A DNA stretch of 64,000 nt, from NCBI RefSeq assembly GCF_048006345.1, contig NZ_CP180351.1:2294001-2358000 (forward strand), in the 5' to 3' direction. Under the pieces are notes generated by a model. That model saw only the letters and a list, made by a program, of their open reading frames with translations. It was not told the DNA's origin and made no database searches. The translations under genes and the position numbers were made by a program. Of this stretch, positions 37,401 to 45,035 are shown in pieces. Source of the stretch: Marivita sp030148515. GTDB taxonomy: Bacteria; Pseudomonadota; Alphaproteobacteria; Rhodobacterales; Rhodobacteraceae. Positions within the stretch are counted from its first letter, which is position 1. Every line of letters starts with the position of its first letter.

Positions 37401-39262
37401 TGGGTTTCGGCGCGCTGTGGGAAGAGTTCGGTATCGTCCGCCTGATCGACGGCGTTGCAACCTATGTCGGTTCCAACGGATTGCGCGAGTTGGAAGAACT
37501 GAGCGACAATCTCAACGGGGTCAACGCGCTTGAGGACGGAGCCGATGGCGGTCTCGCTGCTCAGTACTGGAGCGAGGCGATTTTCAACTCCGAACTGATG
37601 ACGTCGCGCGTCGAAACGCGCCGGCCCGAGGTCGGTCCAGGTAATCCCGGAATCCCGGACAACCCGATCAGCGCGTTGACCATCGCGGCGATGCAGGATT
37701 TGGGCTATCAGGTCGATTATGGCGAGGCGGATTTCTACCGCCTGAGCCCGGGCGCACTCTCGCGCCACGTAAGCTCAGAACCAAACCTGACACCCGTCTC
37801 AGGCCTGATGCAAAGCACGGCGCAGAAACGCCTGCTGGCAGAGCTTCCAGATGCGGACAGCATTCCAAATGGAGCAGCCTATATCTATGCCCGACCGAAT
37901 GTTTTGTCCGAGAATCCGGCCAGTTTTGCGCTGGACGACGCAAATACAGAGCTTGTGTTCGCCAGCGGAACAAATGCCGTATTCATCGAAGCCGTGACGG
38001 GTCAAAGCCTGAACATCGAACTGACAGGCACGTTCGACAAGAACGCGCCAACCGAGTTGTCCCAATTGTCGGGAACGGTCGACTCCATGGAGGTGCGGTC
38101 GCTCGACGGAGAATTGCTCTTCAGTGTAGACTACACGCAGGAACCCAGCACCGTCGCTGAAGTGGCCGCTCAGTGGCCAAACTATTCGATGGATGGCGAA
38201 AACATCATCATCATCGACACGCTGCCCGGTACACTCGCACGGGTGAACCCGAACGGCGGCGGCGAAAATACCAGCCGCATCTTTACCGGCGCGAGCGATG
38301 ATTTCGTGCGCGGTGGCGCACTCGCGGAACTCATCAATGGCGGCGCGGACAATGACACCCTCGAAGGTGAAGGCGGCAATGACTCGCTTGTCGGCGAAGG
38401 TGGCAACGACCGGCTTGAAGGCGGGCGCGGAAATGATCTGGTGAATGGTGGCGCCGGCATCGACACCGCCGCCTTCTCTGGCGCACAAAGCGCTTACACC
38501 CTGACGCTCAGCGCAGGGTCGGCGGTCATTGAAGACCGTCGTGGCGATGGCAACGGGCGCGATGACCTGATTGGCATCGAGCTGCTTGATTTCGACACCG
38601 ACTTCTTTGATGGCACGCCCTTCGACCTGCAGCAATTCGGCGGACCGACAAGCCTGTCAGCACCCGATTTCGAAAGTTTCATCGAACTCTATATTGCCTA
38701 TTTCAACCGTGCGCCTGATGCAGTGGGCCTCAACTTCTGGGGCACCGCATTTGCAAACGGGGTGAGCCTTGAACAATCGGCCAGCTTCTTCATCGATCAA
38801 CCGGAAACGCGCGAAACCTATCCGTCCAGCCTCAGCAACACTGATGTGGCGACAGCCGTCTACAACAACGTGCTGGGTCGCATTCCCGATCAGGCCGGGT
38901 TCGACTTCTGGGTCAATGCGCTCGACAGCGGTGGTGTCAGCCGTGACCAGTTCATCCTCGCGATCCTGGGCGGCGCCAAGGCCGCGCCCCCCGATGGCGC
39001 AAGCCAGGACTTCATCAACCAGCAATTGGCCGACCGTGCCTATCTGGCCAACAAGACAGATATCGGAGCCTACTTCGCGGTGCATAAAGGCATGTCCGAC
39101 GTCGATAATGCATCAGCGGCGATGGCGATCTTCGATGGATCGGAAGGCAGCGTTTCAGCCGCCGTGGCGCAGATCGACACTTTCCACAATGCGGCGCTCA
39201 ACCCGACATCAGGCGAATTCCTGATGCCGATCATCGGCGTGCTGGACGATCCGTTCGCCTGA
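34460..39262 (+). CDS. Giant RTX protein with PPC-like repeats, degenerate leishmanolysin-like domain and DUF4214
   Basis: The 1600-residue protein has no signal peptide. It contains five PPC-like repeats (about 1-130, 359-484, 484-609, 611-735, 737-855), each with a D(R/W)(D/F) signature such as FGDRDWFEVSLIAG. Between the first two lies a Calx-beta/cadherin-like part. At 859-1094 is a leishmanolysin-like domain with IGRALGFGALW, SELMTS and MQDLGYQVDYG, but the expected HExxH and third His are replaced (Asn975, Arg979, Tyr1036). RTX calcium repeats (about 1287-1337, GGNDSLVGEGGNDRLEGG) and a DUF4214 domain (about 1400-1550) end the protein. The C-terminal RTX repeats imply type I secretion; no such exporter is in the window. 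Confidence 0.9.
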   Translation: MEEFPDFDDFLSFGANYGSATAGLPSTGGISGFGDRDWFEVSLIAGTPYEIQVRGASTSDGTLLDPLFVGVYDDLGILIPNTNDDDSGVGLNSTEFFIPSYTGIHYFSVGDAGGTISNGGTYTIEFFDLTIPQIVNEGDDFTFIIPTALPLGLSPPFPGTGSPDEVISDRQISVIITSTNAINGEDFTVTYSFGVNQSLNFAALIDELVEDDEGVSVRVVGTVEWIIPNASSNFFHTNLLGGSVQGTLITTQIDYTRSFAINSAPYGVPDPITNYSFTEPEIIGNVLTNFEDGSGELFSVIPFTFDTPTATGELLANGDIQITNATGVDGESLVLRFTAIDDRGARTNSEQIIEFGTLDDYLPGDDALVFGSIDLGIPELGSVEQLGDRDRFVVSLDAGQLYSISLVSASDGIRTLADPEIFGVYDSLNVLVPESSDNDSGQGLNALVDGFVVDTDGFYEIEVGSHTPFGLGGYQLSIISLGAADDYLPGLFANTFGSAVVDVPALGTIESLGDRDRFDITLLAGVEYNISLEGIATGGGSLSNPEITGVFSSLGALIPGSADNDSGVGTNALVSGLTVPTDGLYQIEVAGAQGTSTGDYTLTVEFAGFIDDFLPGLASELGSVAVGGRATGEIETIGDIDAFRTTLQSNTTYQINIRGQDSNNGTLLDPDLLGIFSNGSLSGAPISSVQTLNSQLIEDDSISYFTPQTAGDYFIAVQDAFDGLGTYTVEVIDIGIRDDFASDIQTTGAIAPGATASGRIDFAQDEDWFEVSLAANRLYEINLVPLSGGNALADPFFKGIYDSNGVLIQNTANDDGGVGTSSSLQFVTDQSGTFYLSAGGFGNTTGQYRLELNDLGPLDDGQFNITIEFASEDVSNAYISAFEDAVDRWEDIITGDLPYAFVEGYGYVDDILIEVAVEDIELSFAGVEQTILAISSVLDQRDGPSGAGALPTYSRIVINSEEVGTLLNLDEFVANTIGRALGFGALWEEFGIVRLIDGVATYVGSNGLRELEELSDNLNGVNALEDGADGGLAAQYWSEAIFNSELMTSRVETRRPEVGPGNPGIPDNPISALTIAAMQDLGYQVDYGEADFYRLSPGALSRHVSSEPNLTPVSGLMQSTAQKRLLAELPDADSIPNGAAYIYARPNVLSENPASFALDDANTELVFASGTNAVFIEAVTGQSLNIELTGTFDKNAPTELSQLSGTVDSMEVRSLDGELLFSVDYTQEPSTVAEVAAQWPNYSMDGENIIIIDTLPGTLARVNPNGGGENTSRIFTGASDDFVRGGALAELINGGADNDTLEGEGGNDSLVGEGGNDRLEGGRGNDLVNGGAGIDTAAFSGAQSAYTLTLSAGSAVIEDRRGDGNGRDDLIGIELLDFDTDFFDGTPFDLQQFGGPTSLSAPDFESFIELYIAYFNRAPDAVGLNFWGTAFANGVSLEQSASFFIDQPETRETYPSSLSNTDVATAVYNNVLGRIPDQAGFDFWVNALDSGGVSRDQFILAILGGAKAAPPDGASQDFINQQLADRAYLANKTDIGAYFAVHKGMSDVDNASAAMAIFDGSEGSVSAAVAQIDTFHNAALNPTSGEFLMPIIGVLDDPFA

Positions 39263-39291
39263 ACCTGAACCGGAAAATCCACTCCCACGAA

Positions 39292-39320
39292 AAAGGGCAC
39301 CTGCGAAACAGGTGCCCTTT
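39292..39320. terminator. Bidirectional rho-independent terminator
   Basis: AAAGGGCACCTG (39292-39303) and CAGGTGCCCTTT (39309-39320) form a perfect 12-bp stem with a five-base loop. It is flanked by A-rich sequence upstream and TTT-containing sequence downstream. It lies between the convergent RTX gene and OmpA/YceI-like gene and can serve both. Confidence 0.9.
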
Positions 39321-39349
39321 GTGGTTTTCAAAACCGTTGAAGTGCGGGT

Positions 39350-40411
39350 CTATTCGACCAGCGCCGTGAACTCGATGCGGCGGTTCCGCGCCCGGTTTTC
39401 GGGTGTGTCATTGTCCACCAGGGGACGCGCTTCGCCATATCCAACAGCAGTCAGGCGGTCGCGCGGGATGCCCTTGTCGGTCAGCCAGCTGACAACCGAT
39501 GCGGCGCGACGCTCACTGATGGCTTGGTTCTGCTGATCGCTCCCGACCGAGTCCGTGTGCCCGGCGATTTCAAGCCGGAACGTCGGACAGCGGTTCACGA
39601 TGTCATAGAGGTTCTCCAAAAGGGGGAGGCTCTTGTCGTCAAGCCGTGTGCTGCCCGAGGCAAAAAAGATATTGCCGGTCTTGGACAGGATCTCGAAACG
39701 GCCCAAGCAGGCTTCCTCGGTCATGTTGCCCTTGTCCTCAAGCGCAACGGCAGCCGGGGTAAAGGTCGCTTCCGGCAGGTCCGGAGGTGTCCCCGGCTGC
39801 GCGCGATCGAACACGAAGTTGAAGCTGACAACGCCAATCGGCGTGATATCCACATTCGCGGCTTCTTCCAGCTTCCTACGGCCTTCCTCAAGATCCAGTT
39901 CCTCAAGGGTGAAGGCGATCGGCGTGATCGACGACACCACCACACGGTCATTGTCAATCAGAGTGACCGCCACATCTGTTGTCCGCTCCAAGGTCACGCC
40001 ACGCAGAGTGAACGTGTAGGGAAGTTCGATTTCCTTGCGACGGGTCAAGTGAAGATCCGTCAGCAACTCCGGCGACAACTGCGTGGTGATCACCGCTTCG
40101 GGAAAGCGGAAGGTTTCGAAAAACAAGAAGCGCATCCGCACGTTCCGCAGGTCAACCTTGGTGTCGACCGAGTCCAGCAGCACACGCACCTGCGCTTGGC
40201 CGTCTTCGGTAATCAGACCCGAAAGTGTTGCAAAAGAGCTTGTCTCAGCGATTTTTGACTTCTTGACCGACAAAAACCGCAATTCGGACGCCTCGCCATC
40301 CAAATTCCAACCATACTCGAACGGATCAGCACTTTGGGCGGATGCCATCCCGAATGGCAAAACGACCATGACGGCAACGGCACAGAAAAAACGATGGAGA
40401 GCTATTCTCAT
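39350..40411 (-). CDS. OmpA-domain protein with YceI-like N-terminal domain
   Basis: The 353-residue protein has a signal peptide (cleavage near ASA-QS, residue 26). A YceI-like lipocalin-fold domain (about 30-200) follows, with FEYGWNLDGEASELRFLSVK and ELPYTFTLRGVT. The OmpA C-terminal domain (about 240-353) shows FASGSTRLDD, EIAGHTDSVGSDQQNQAISE and ARNRRIEF. YceI domains hold isoprenoid-type lipids and OmpA domains bind peptidoglycan. The fusion suggests a wall-anchored periplasmic lipid or hydrophobe binder. A GAGAGG sequence precedes the ATG at 40411. It diverges from the second caspase-like gene. Confidence 0.88.
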   Translation of the reverse strand: MRIALHRFFCAVAVMVVLPFGMASAQSADPFEYGWNLDGEASELRFLSVKKSKIAETSSFATLSGLITEDGQAQVRVLLDSVDTKVDLRNVRMRFLFFETFRFPEAVITTQLSPELLTDLHLTRRKEIELPYTFTLRGVTLERTTDVAVTLIDNDRVVVSSITPIAFTLEELDLEEGRRKLEEAANVDITPIGVVSFNFVFDRAQPGTPPDLPEATFTPAAVALEDKGNMTEEACLGRFEILSKTGNIFFASGSTRLDDKSLPLLENLYDIVNRCPTFRLEIAGHTDSVGSDQQNQAISERRAASVVSWLTDKGIPRDRLTAVGYGEARPLVDNDTPENRARNRRIEFTALVE

Positions 40412-40582
40412 AATGACCTCTCAGATGAATTGCGTGAAACAGGTGAAGGCATACAACCTTGTCAAAAACGAAGTTTAGCATAGACCTTGCATGCTTGCCT
40501 AGGACACGCGATACAATGTGGACATTGTGAAATATTACACCATTTTTTTGTTTGAACCAACCGGCTACGGCAGGAGGAAGCT

Positions 40583-42094
40583 TTGACCCACTGGCTTCAA
40601 AAACTGGGAAAAAACATTGCATTCACGGCTGTCACGGCACTCTTTCTGGGGGCCGGATCGACGCCTCTATGGGCACAGCAGCGCATTGCCCTCGTGATCG
40701 GAAACTCGAACTATGAAACCGTATCGCCGCTCGACAATCCGACGCGCGACGCCCAACTGATCGCCCAGACGCTTCAGGAAATCGACTTTCAGGTCACACT
40801 TCTGATCGACGCGACCCAGATCGAGATGAAGCAGGCGCTGTCCGATTTCGGTCGCAGCCTGCGCAACGGTGGGGCCGACACGACAGGCCTGTTCTACTAT
40901 GCGGGCCACGGCGTGCAAAGCTTTGGCAACAACTACCTCTTGCCCGTGGATGTCGCACTGAGCGACGCCGCGGATCTGGACCTTGAAGGTGTTGAGGCGC
41001 AATCCGTGCTCCGCCAGATGGCGTCCGCGCGAAATCGGACGAATTTTGTCATTCTTGACGCCTGTCGCAATAACCCCTTCGAAAACATGGCCGAATTCGA
41101 TTCTCCCGGTCTGGCCGAAATGAAAGCGCCGACCGGCACATTCCTGTCCTATGCCACATCGCCAGGCGCGGTCGCCCTTGACGGTCTGGGGCAGAACAGC
41201 CCGTTCACCACTGCTTTGGCACGGGAAATGACGAAACCGGGTGTGGCTGTAGAGCAGATGTTCAAGCAGGTCCGCGTTTCGGTGCTCGAACAGACAAACG
41301 GCATGCAGACACCGTGGGATACGTCCTCGCTGACCAATGACTTCACCTTCGTGAATGCCCCGGTCGAAGACCCCGAAGACCTTGCGGCACGGTCATTGTG
41401 GGAATCCGTTCAGGCCACGAAAGACCCTGTGCAGATCATGCTGTTCCTGCGGGGTTATCCGGACAGCGCCTATGCAGATGATGCACGCGCCCTGCTGGCC
41501 GAAGCCATCGAATCCGAATTGACGAATGACACAGCTGCCGTAGAACGCCCCGCCCCTGCCGCCCCGCCGGCGGATGAGCAGGCGCTGTTCGAAGCGGCGC
41601 AAGCCAATCCGACCGTTGACGCCTATCGCCAGTATCTTGACGCCTTTCCCAATGGCACTTTCGCGGAATTCGCCCGTGGCGAGATTGAAGCGCTCGAAAC
41701 ACAAGCCAGCGTCGACCCCGTTGGTGAAGGTGTGACACCTGCTGTTGAATCAACTGAACTGGCGATGGCAACAACCGAACAGGAACGCTCGAGCGTGCCG
41801 AATGTGGTCAAGTTCAACCTGCCGCTGGTGGCGCCCGGCTCGGTGATCGACGGGATCATCCTTTCGGAAATCACCAAAATGTCGCCGATGTTCCCGCCGG
41901 TTGAAGGTTTGCCGGACGAGTTCTGGAAAGAACAGTCCTGCGCCAACTGCCACGAATGGACACAGGAACGGCTTTGCGATCAGGCCAATGTCTACGTGAA
42001 CCTGAGCGGTCAGAAATCCATGGAAAAACCCCATCCGTTCGGCGGCATTCTCAAGCGGAATCTGCGCCAATGGGCGATGGGAGGATGCGAATAA
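40583..42094 (+). CDS. Caspase-like (C14) peptidase with C-terminal CxxCH motif
   Basis: The start is TTG 40583, with AGGAGG six bases upstream and a signal peptide directly after it (cleavage near WAQ, residue 32). The C14 domain (about 33-260) has His in YYAGHGVQSFGNNY and Cys in VILDACRNNPFEN. A linker with TPR-like or repeat segments (about 265-380, including AYRQYLDAFPNGTFAEFARG) follows. Near the end is CANCH (Cys453, Cys456, His457), then two more cysteines. CxxCH is the covalent haem-attachment motif, but with further Cys it could instead bind zinc. The protein is a second exported caspase-like enzyme in 10 kb. Confidence 0.88.
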   Translation: MTHWLQKLGKNIAFTAVTALFLGAGSTPLWAQQRIALVIGNSNYETVSPLDNPTRDAQLIAQTLQEIDFQVTLLIDATQIEMKQALSDFGRSLRNGGADTTGLFYYAGHGVQSFGNNYLLPVDVALSDAADLDLEGVEAQSVLRQMASARNRTNFVILDACRNNPFENMAEFDSPGLAEMKAPTGTFLSYATSPGAVALDGLGQNSPFTTALAREMTKPGVAVEQMFKQVRVSVLEQTNGMQTPWDTSSLTNDFTFVNAPVEDPEDLAARSLWESVQATKDPVQIMLFLRGYPDSAYADDARALLAEAIESELTNDTAAVERPAPAAPPADEQALFEAAQANPTVDAYRQYLDAFPNGTFAEFARGEIEALETQASVDPVGEGVTPAVESTELAMATTEQERSSVPNVVKFNLPLVAPGSVIDGIILSEITKMSPMFPPVEGLPDEFWKEQSCANCHEWTQERLCDQANVYVNLSGQKSMEKPHPFGGILKRNLRQWAMGGCE

Positions 42095-42107
42095 GCTTGG
42101 AGTGCTG

Positions 42108-42887
42108 TTAGCTCCGGTTGAGCATTTCCAACCGCTTTGCTGCTTCTTGAACCTGCGGAACCACCTTGGTCAGGCTCTCGATATCGTGCCGCTGTCGTGG
42201 TGCGTGAATGGACAGCGTGGTCATCAAACGGCCCTCGGTGTCCCGGATGGGCACCGCGATAGCCACCATGTTGTCCATGAATTCCTGATTGTCGGTTGAG
42301 AACCCGCGCGACCGTGTAACAGCCAACTCATCCAGAAGCTGGTCGGCTGTCGTAATTGATTGCGCTGTCGATGGCTCCAGTTCGAGCCATGACAACACCC
42401 GCTTGAGCTTGTCGATCCGAAGCGAGGAGAGGTACATCTTGCCGCTTGCCGTGCAATGAAACGGCACCTGCGTGCCCACAGGCAGTTGCATCCGTAACGG
42501 CCAATGGGTTTCGACACGGTCCAGATAAACCATCCCATACCGCCCCGGTGCCGCCAGATTGCAGGTCTCGCCCACTTCGCTTTCCAAGGCTTGCATGATC
42601 GCAAGGCGTTCTGTCCGCAACCGCTGCGAGGACAGCGTGTTCCCCGCCAGCTTGCGCAGCCGGCGACCCGGCCCGTAAGAACGCCCGTCGATGTCGCGTT
42701 GCAGGAACCCTTCTTCCTCAGCCGTCAACAGAAGCCGATGAACGGTCGGCTTCGGCAATCTCAGAGCATCGGACAAGGCAGATGGGGCAACCGGCACCCC
42801 CGCCTTGGCGACTTCTTCCAAGAGCAGAAGAAGCCGCAAGTTCGTGGGGATCTGCCCTTTGGACTCAGTGGCAGAAGCGTCGGGCAT
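42108..42887 (-). CDS. IclR-family transcriptional regulator
   Basis: The 259-residue protein has a winged helix-turn-helix (about 15-75, ALSDALRLPKPTVHRLLLTA) and an IclR effector-binding domain (about 85-255, CNLAAPGRYGMVYLDRVETH, LPVGTQVPFHCTASGKMYLS). IclR regulators bind small carboxylates or aromatics. It is the last gene of the minus-strand TRAP operon, 11 bp from dctM, so it probably controls uptake and oxidation of the TRAP substrate, including the divergent GMC gene. Confidence 0.95.
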   Translation of the reverse strand: MPDASATESKGQIPTNLRLLLLLEEVAKAGVPVAPSALSDALRLPKPTVHRLLLTAEEEGFLQRDIDGRSYGPGRRLRKLAGNTLSSQRLRTERLAIMQALESEVGETCNLAAPGRYGMVYLDRVETHWPLRMQLPVGTQVPFHCTASGKMYLSSLRIDKLKRVLSWLELEPSTAQSITTADQLLDELAVTRSRGFSTDNQEFMDNMVAIAVPIRDTEGRLMTTLSIHAPRQRHDIESLTKVVPQVQEAAKRLEMLNRS

Positions 42888-42897
42888 GCAATCGGTC

Positions 42898-44256
42898 TCA
42901 CCTATTTGGCAACAGAGACAACGCCAGCTCAGGCGTCAAAGCAACCAGAACCCAAACACTAATCAACGCGATCAGATACGGCACCGTGTACTTGAGCAGC
43001 CGGAAATACGGAACACCCGTCACCCCGGACGCCACGTAAAGGTTAAGCCCGTAGGGCGGCGTAATGAAACCGATGGACGCGCCAACAAGGAAGATCACCG
43101 AGAAGTGGATCGGATCGACGCCGACACTTGCAGCGATTGGCGCAAGAATGGGCGCAAGAATGATCGTCACTGGCAACGACTCGAGCACCATGCCCGAGAC
43201 GAACACGATGATCATCGCGGTAAAGAGCACCGCATAGTAGCCCCCCATGGCCGTCACGAAATCGCCGATCACCTGCTGCGCACCCAGCAAAGACAGGATC
43301 TGCTGCATCACCACCGAAATGGCGATCAGCGGCGCGAGGATGCCTGTGATCTCAGCTGACCGCATGGTGATGCCGGGGATCTGCTTGAGGGTGAAGCCCT
43401 CGACCAACAGCATTTCGGCATAGCTCTTGTCTTCCCACGTCTTGTTCGGATCCTGACGCATGACGCGGCTCAGCACCCAGGACACAAGCCCTGCGATGAT
43501 ACAGAAACCCACCGTGACGCCAGCCGCCTCGGTCGGAGAGAACTTGCCGGTATAAATGCCCCAGAGCACAAGGCCGATGGCGAAGAAACCAAGCCACGCG
43601 CCGAAGGCTGTCTTCAGCACCCGGTTCAGTTGCAGCGGGATCAGATAGCCCCAACCGTTGATCCGGCACACGATCCAGCAGGCCACCTGCATGCCGATCA
43701 CCATCAGCGCACCGGGGATGATCCCGGCGACGAAAAGGTCAGAAATCGGGAGGTTCATCAGGAAGCCGTAGACGATAAAGATGATCGACGGCGGAATGAT
43801 GATCCCTACCGTACCCCCTGCCGCCGCTGTCGCCGCTGAAAAGCGTTCGTCATACCCGCCTTTGACCATTTCGGGATGCAGCATCGACCCGATGGTTGCT
43901 GTCGTGGCCGAGTTGGACCCCGAGATCGCCGCGAACAGACCGCAGGCGCCAAGCGAGGCCATCGCCAGACCACCCCGCATCCAGCCCAGACAGGCATAGG
44001 CGAAATCCGACAATCGTCGTGCGATGCCGGACTTGTTGATCAGGTCACCCGTCAGGATGAACAGCGGCATCGCAAGCAGCGCGAAGCCCTTGTTGAACAC
44101 GTTGAGCAGCTCTGCCCCCATGTTGTCGAGCGTCAGCCCCAGCACGAAAGAACAGCCGATCACCCAATAGGCGATGACCAGAAGCACCGGCACGCCAAGC
44201 ATGAACAGAAAGGTGACACCAACCGAGATCAGTGTGATGATGGTTCCGTCGGTCAT
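42898..44256 (-). CDS. dctM: TRAP transporter large permease (DctM)
   Basis: The 452-residue protein has about 12 membrane helices and the DctM landmarks (NKGFALLAMPLFILTGDLIN, GCGLFAAISGSNSATTATIG, TPPYGLNLYVASGVTG). It forms the sodium-coupled transport channel with DctQ. Its ATG shares one base with the dctQ stop. The substrate cannot be read from the sequence. Confidence 0.96.
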   Translation of the reverse strand: MTDGTIITLISVGVTFLFMLGVPVLLVIAYWVIGCSFVLGLTLDNMGAELLNVFNKGFALLAMPLFILTGDLINKSGIARRLSDFAYACLGWMRGGLAMASLGACGLFAAISGSNSATTATIGSMLHPEMVKGGYDERFSAATAAAGGTVGIIIPPSIIFIVYGFLMNLPISDLFVAGIIPGALMVIGMQVACWIVCRINGWGYLIPLQLNRVLKTAFGAWLGFFAIGLVLWGIYTGKFSPTEAAGVTVGFCIIAGLVSWVLSRVMRQDPNKTWEDKSYAEMLLVEGFTLKQIPGITMRSAEITGILAPLIAISVVMQQILSLLGAQQVIGDFVTAMGGYYAVLFTAMIIVFVSGMVLESLPVTIILAPILAPIAASVGVDPIHFSVIFLVGASIGFITPPYGLNLYVASGVTGVPYFRLLKYTVPYLIALISVWVLVALTPELALSLLPNR

Positions 44257-44924
44257 TACGTATCCCCCCCGATCACAGATTGCTGGATCAGCGGCTCACC
44301 GCTCCGATAATTCTTCATATCATCCTGAATGTTCTCGACAGCGCGTGCCGCCATCAATGTTGCCGCGACGGGGGCAGAGAGAAGGAACCACCACTGCATC
44401 GTGTTGTCGGTGCCAAGAACGATCTGGAAGTTCGACGCGGACAACGCGACCACGCGCAGTGTCGTGACCATAAAGATCAGCGCGAAACCGAACCACAATA
44501 CGAAATCAAGCCAGAGGCACACCATTTGTCCGCCCCGTGGCATCCGGCTTCGGAACTCGGAAAAGCTCAGATGGGTACGGACGCGGATGTTATAAGCCGC
44601 GCCGAACCATGCCATGACCATGAACAGGAATGGAGGAATGGTCGTCGACCAGGGTTGCTGGTTGGAAAAAACAAAGCGGTCGATCACGCCCCAGAAGATG
44701 ATGCCGGCAGTGCCTAGGTAACAAACGATCATCACCGTGCGCTCGAAGTACCGCTCGATGATAGGCACGTGATGATACACCCATGACATGGCCAAACCTG
44801 CCAGAAGCAGGAAAACAGCGCCAAACACATACACCGAATTTGGTGCCAAAGCCTGTCGGATCGTCCATGAATCCTGACTGGCAAGCGCACTCACTAACGC
44901 GCCGAAATCGGACCAGAGCTCCAT
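44256..44924 (-). CDS. dctQ: TRAP transporter small permease (DctQ)
   Basis: The 222-residue protein has four membrane helices. The first long periplasmic loop and the segment VMIVCYLGTAGIIFWGVIDR are typical of the DctQ family, although the N-terminus is longer than the usual 160-180 residues. GGGAGGAGGGA precedes the ATG. It lies downstream of dctP after a hairpin. Confidence 0.92.
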   Translation of the reverse strand: MELWSDFGALVSALASQDSWTIRQALAPNSVYVFGAVFLLLAGLAMSWVYHHVPIIERYFERTVMIVCYLGTAGIIFWGVIDRFVFSNQQPWSTTIPPFLFMVMAWFGAAYNIRVRTHLSFSEFRSRMPRGGQMVCLWLDFVLWFGFALIFMVTTLRVVALSASNFQIVLGTDNTMQWWFLLSAPVAATLMAARAVENIQDDMKNYRSGEPLIQQSVIGGDT

Positions 44925-44988
44925 CTGTTCCCTCCTCCCATGTGAAGACTGTGCCGGATTGATCCGGTCTATGCGTCTTTAGGTGAAA

Positions 44989-45010
44989 CAGCCCCGACAA
45001 AGCGGGGCTG
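44989..45010. terminator. Intra-operon hairpin between dctP and dctQ
   Basis: CAGCCCCG (44989-44996) pairs with CGGGGCTG (45003-45010) around a six-base loop. On the minus strand it is followed by a short TTTC. Such partial terminators after the binding-protein gene keep the permease level below that of the abundant periplasmic protein. Confidence 0.65.
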
Positions 45011-45035
45011 CGTCGTGTCGTATCCTAAAGGCAGA

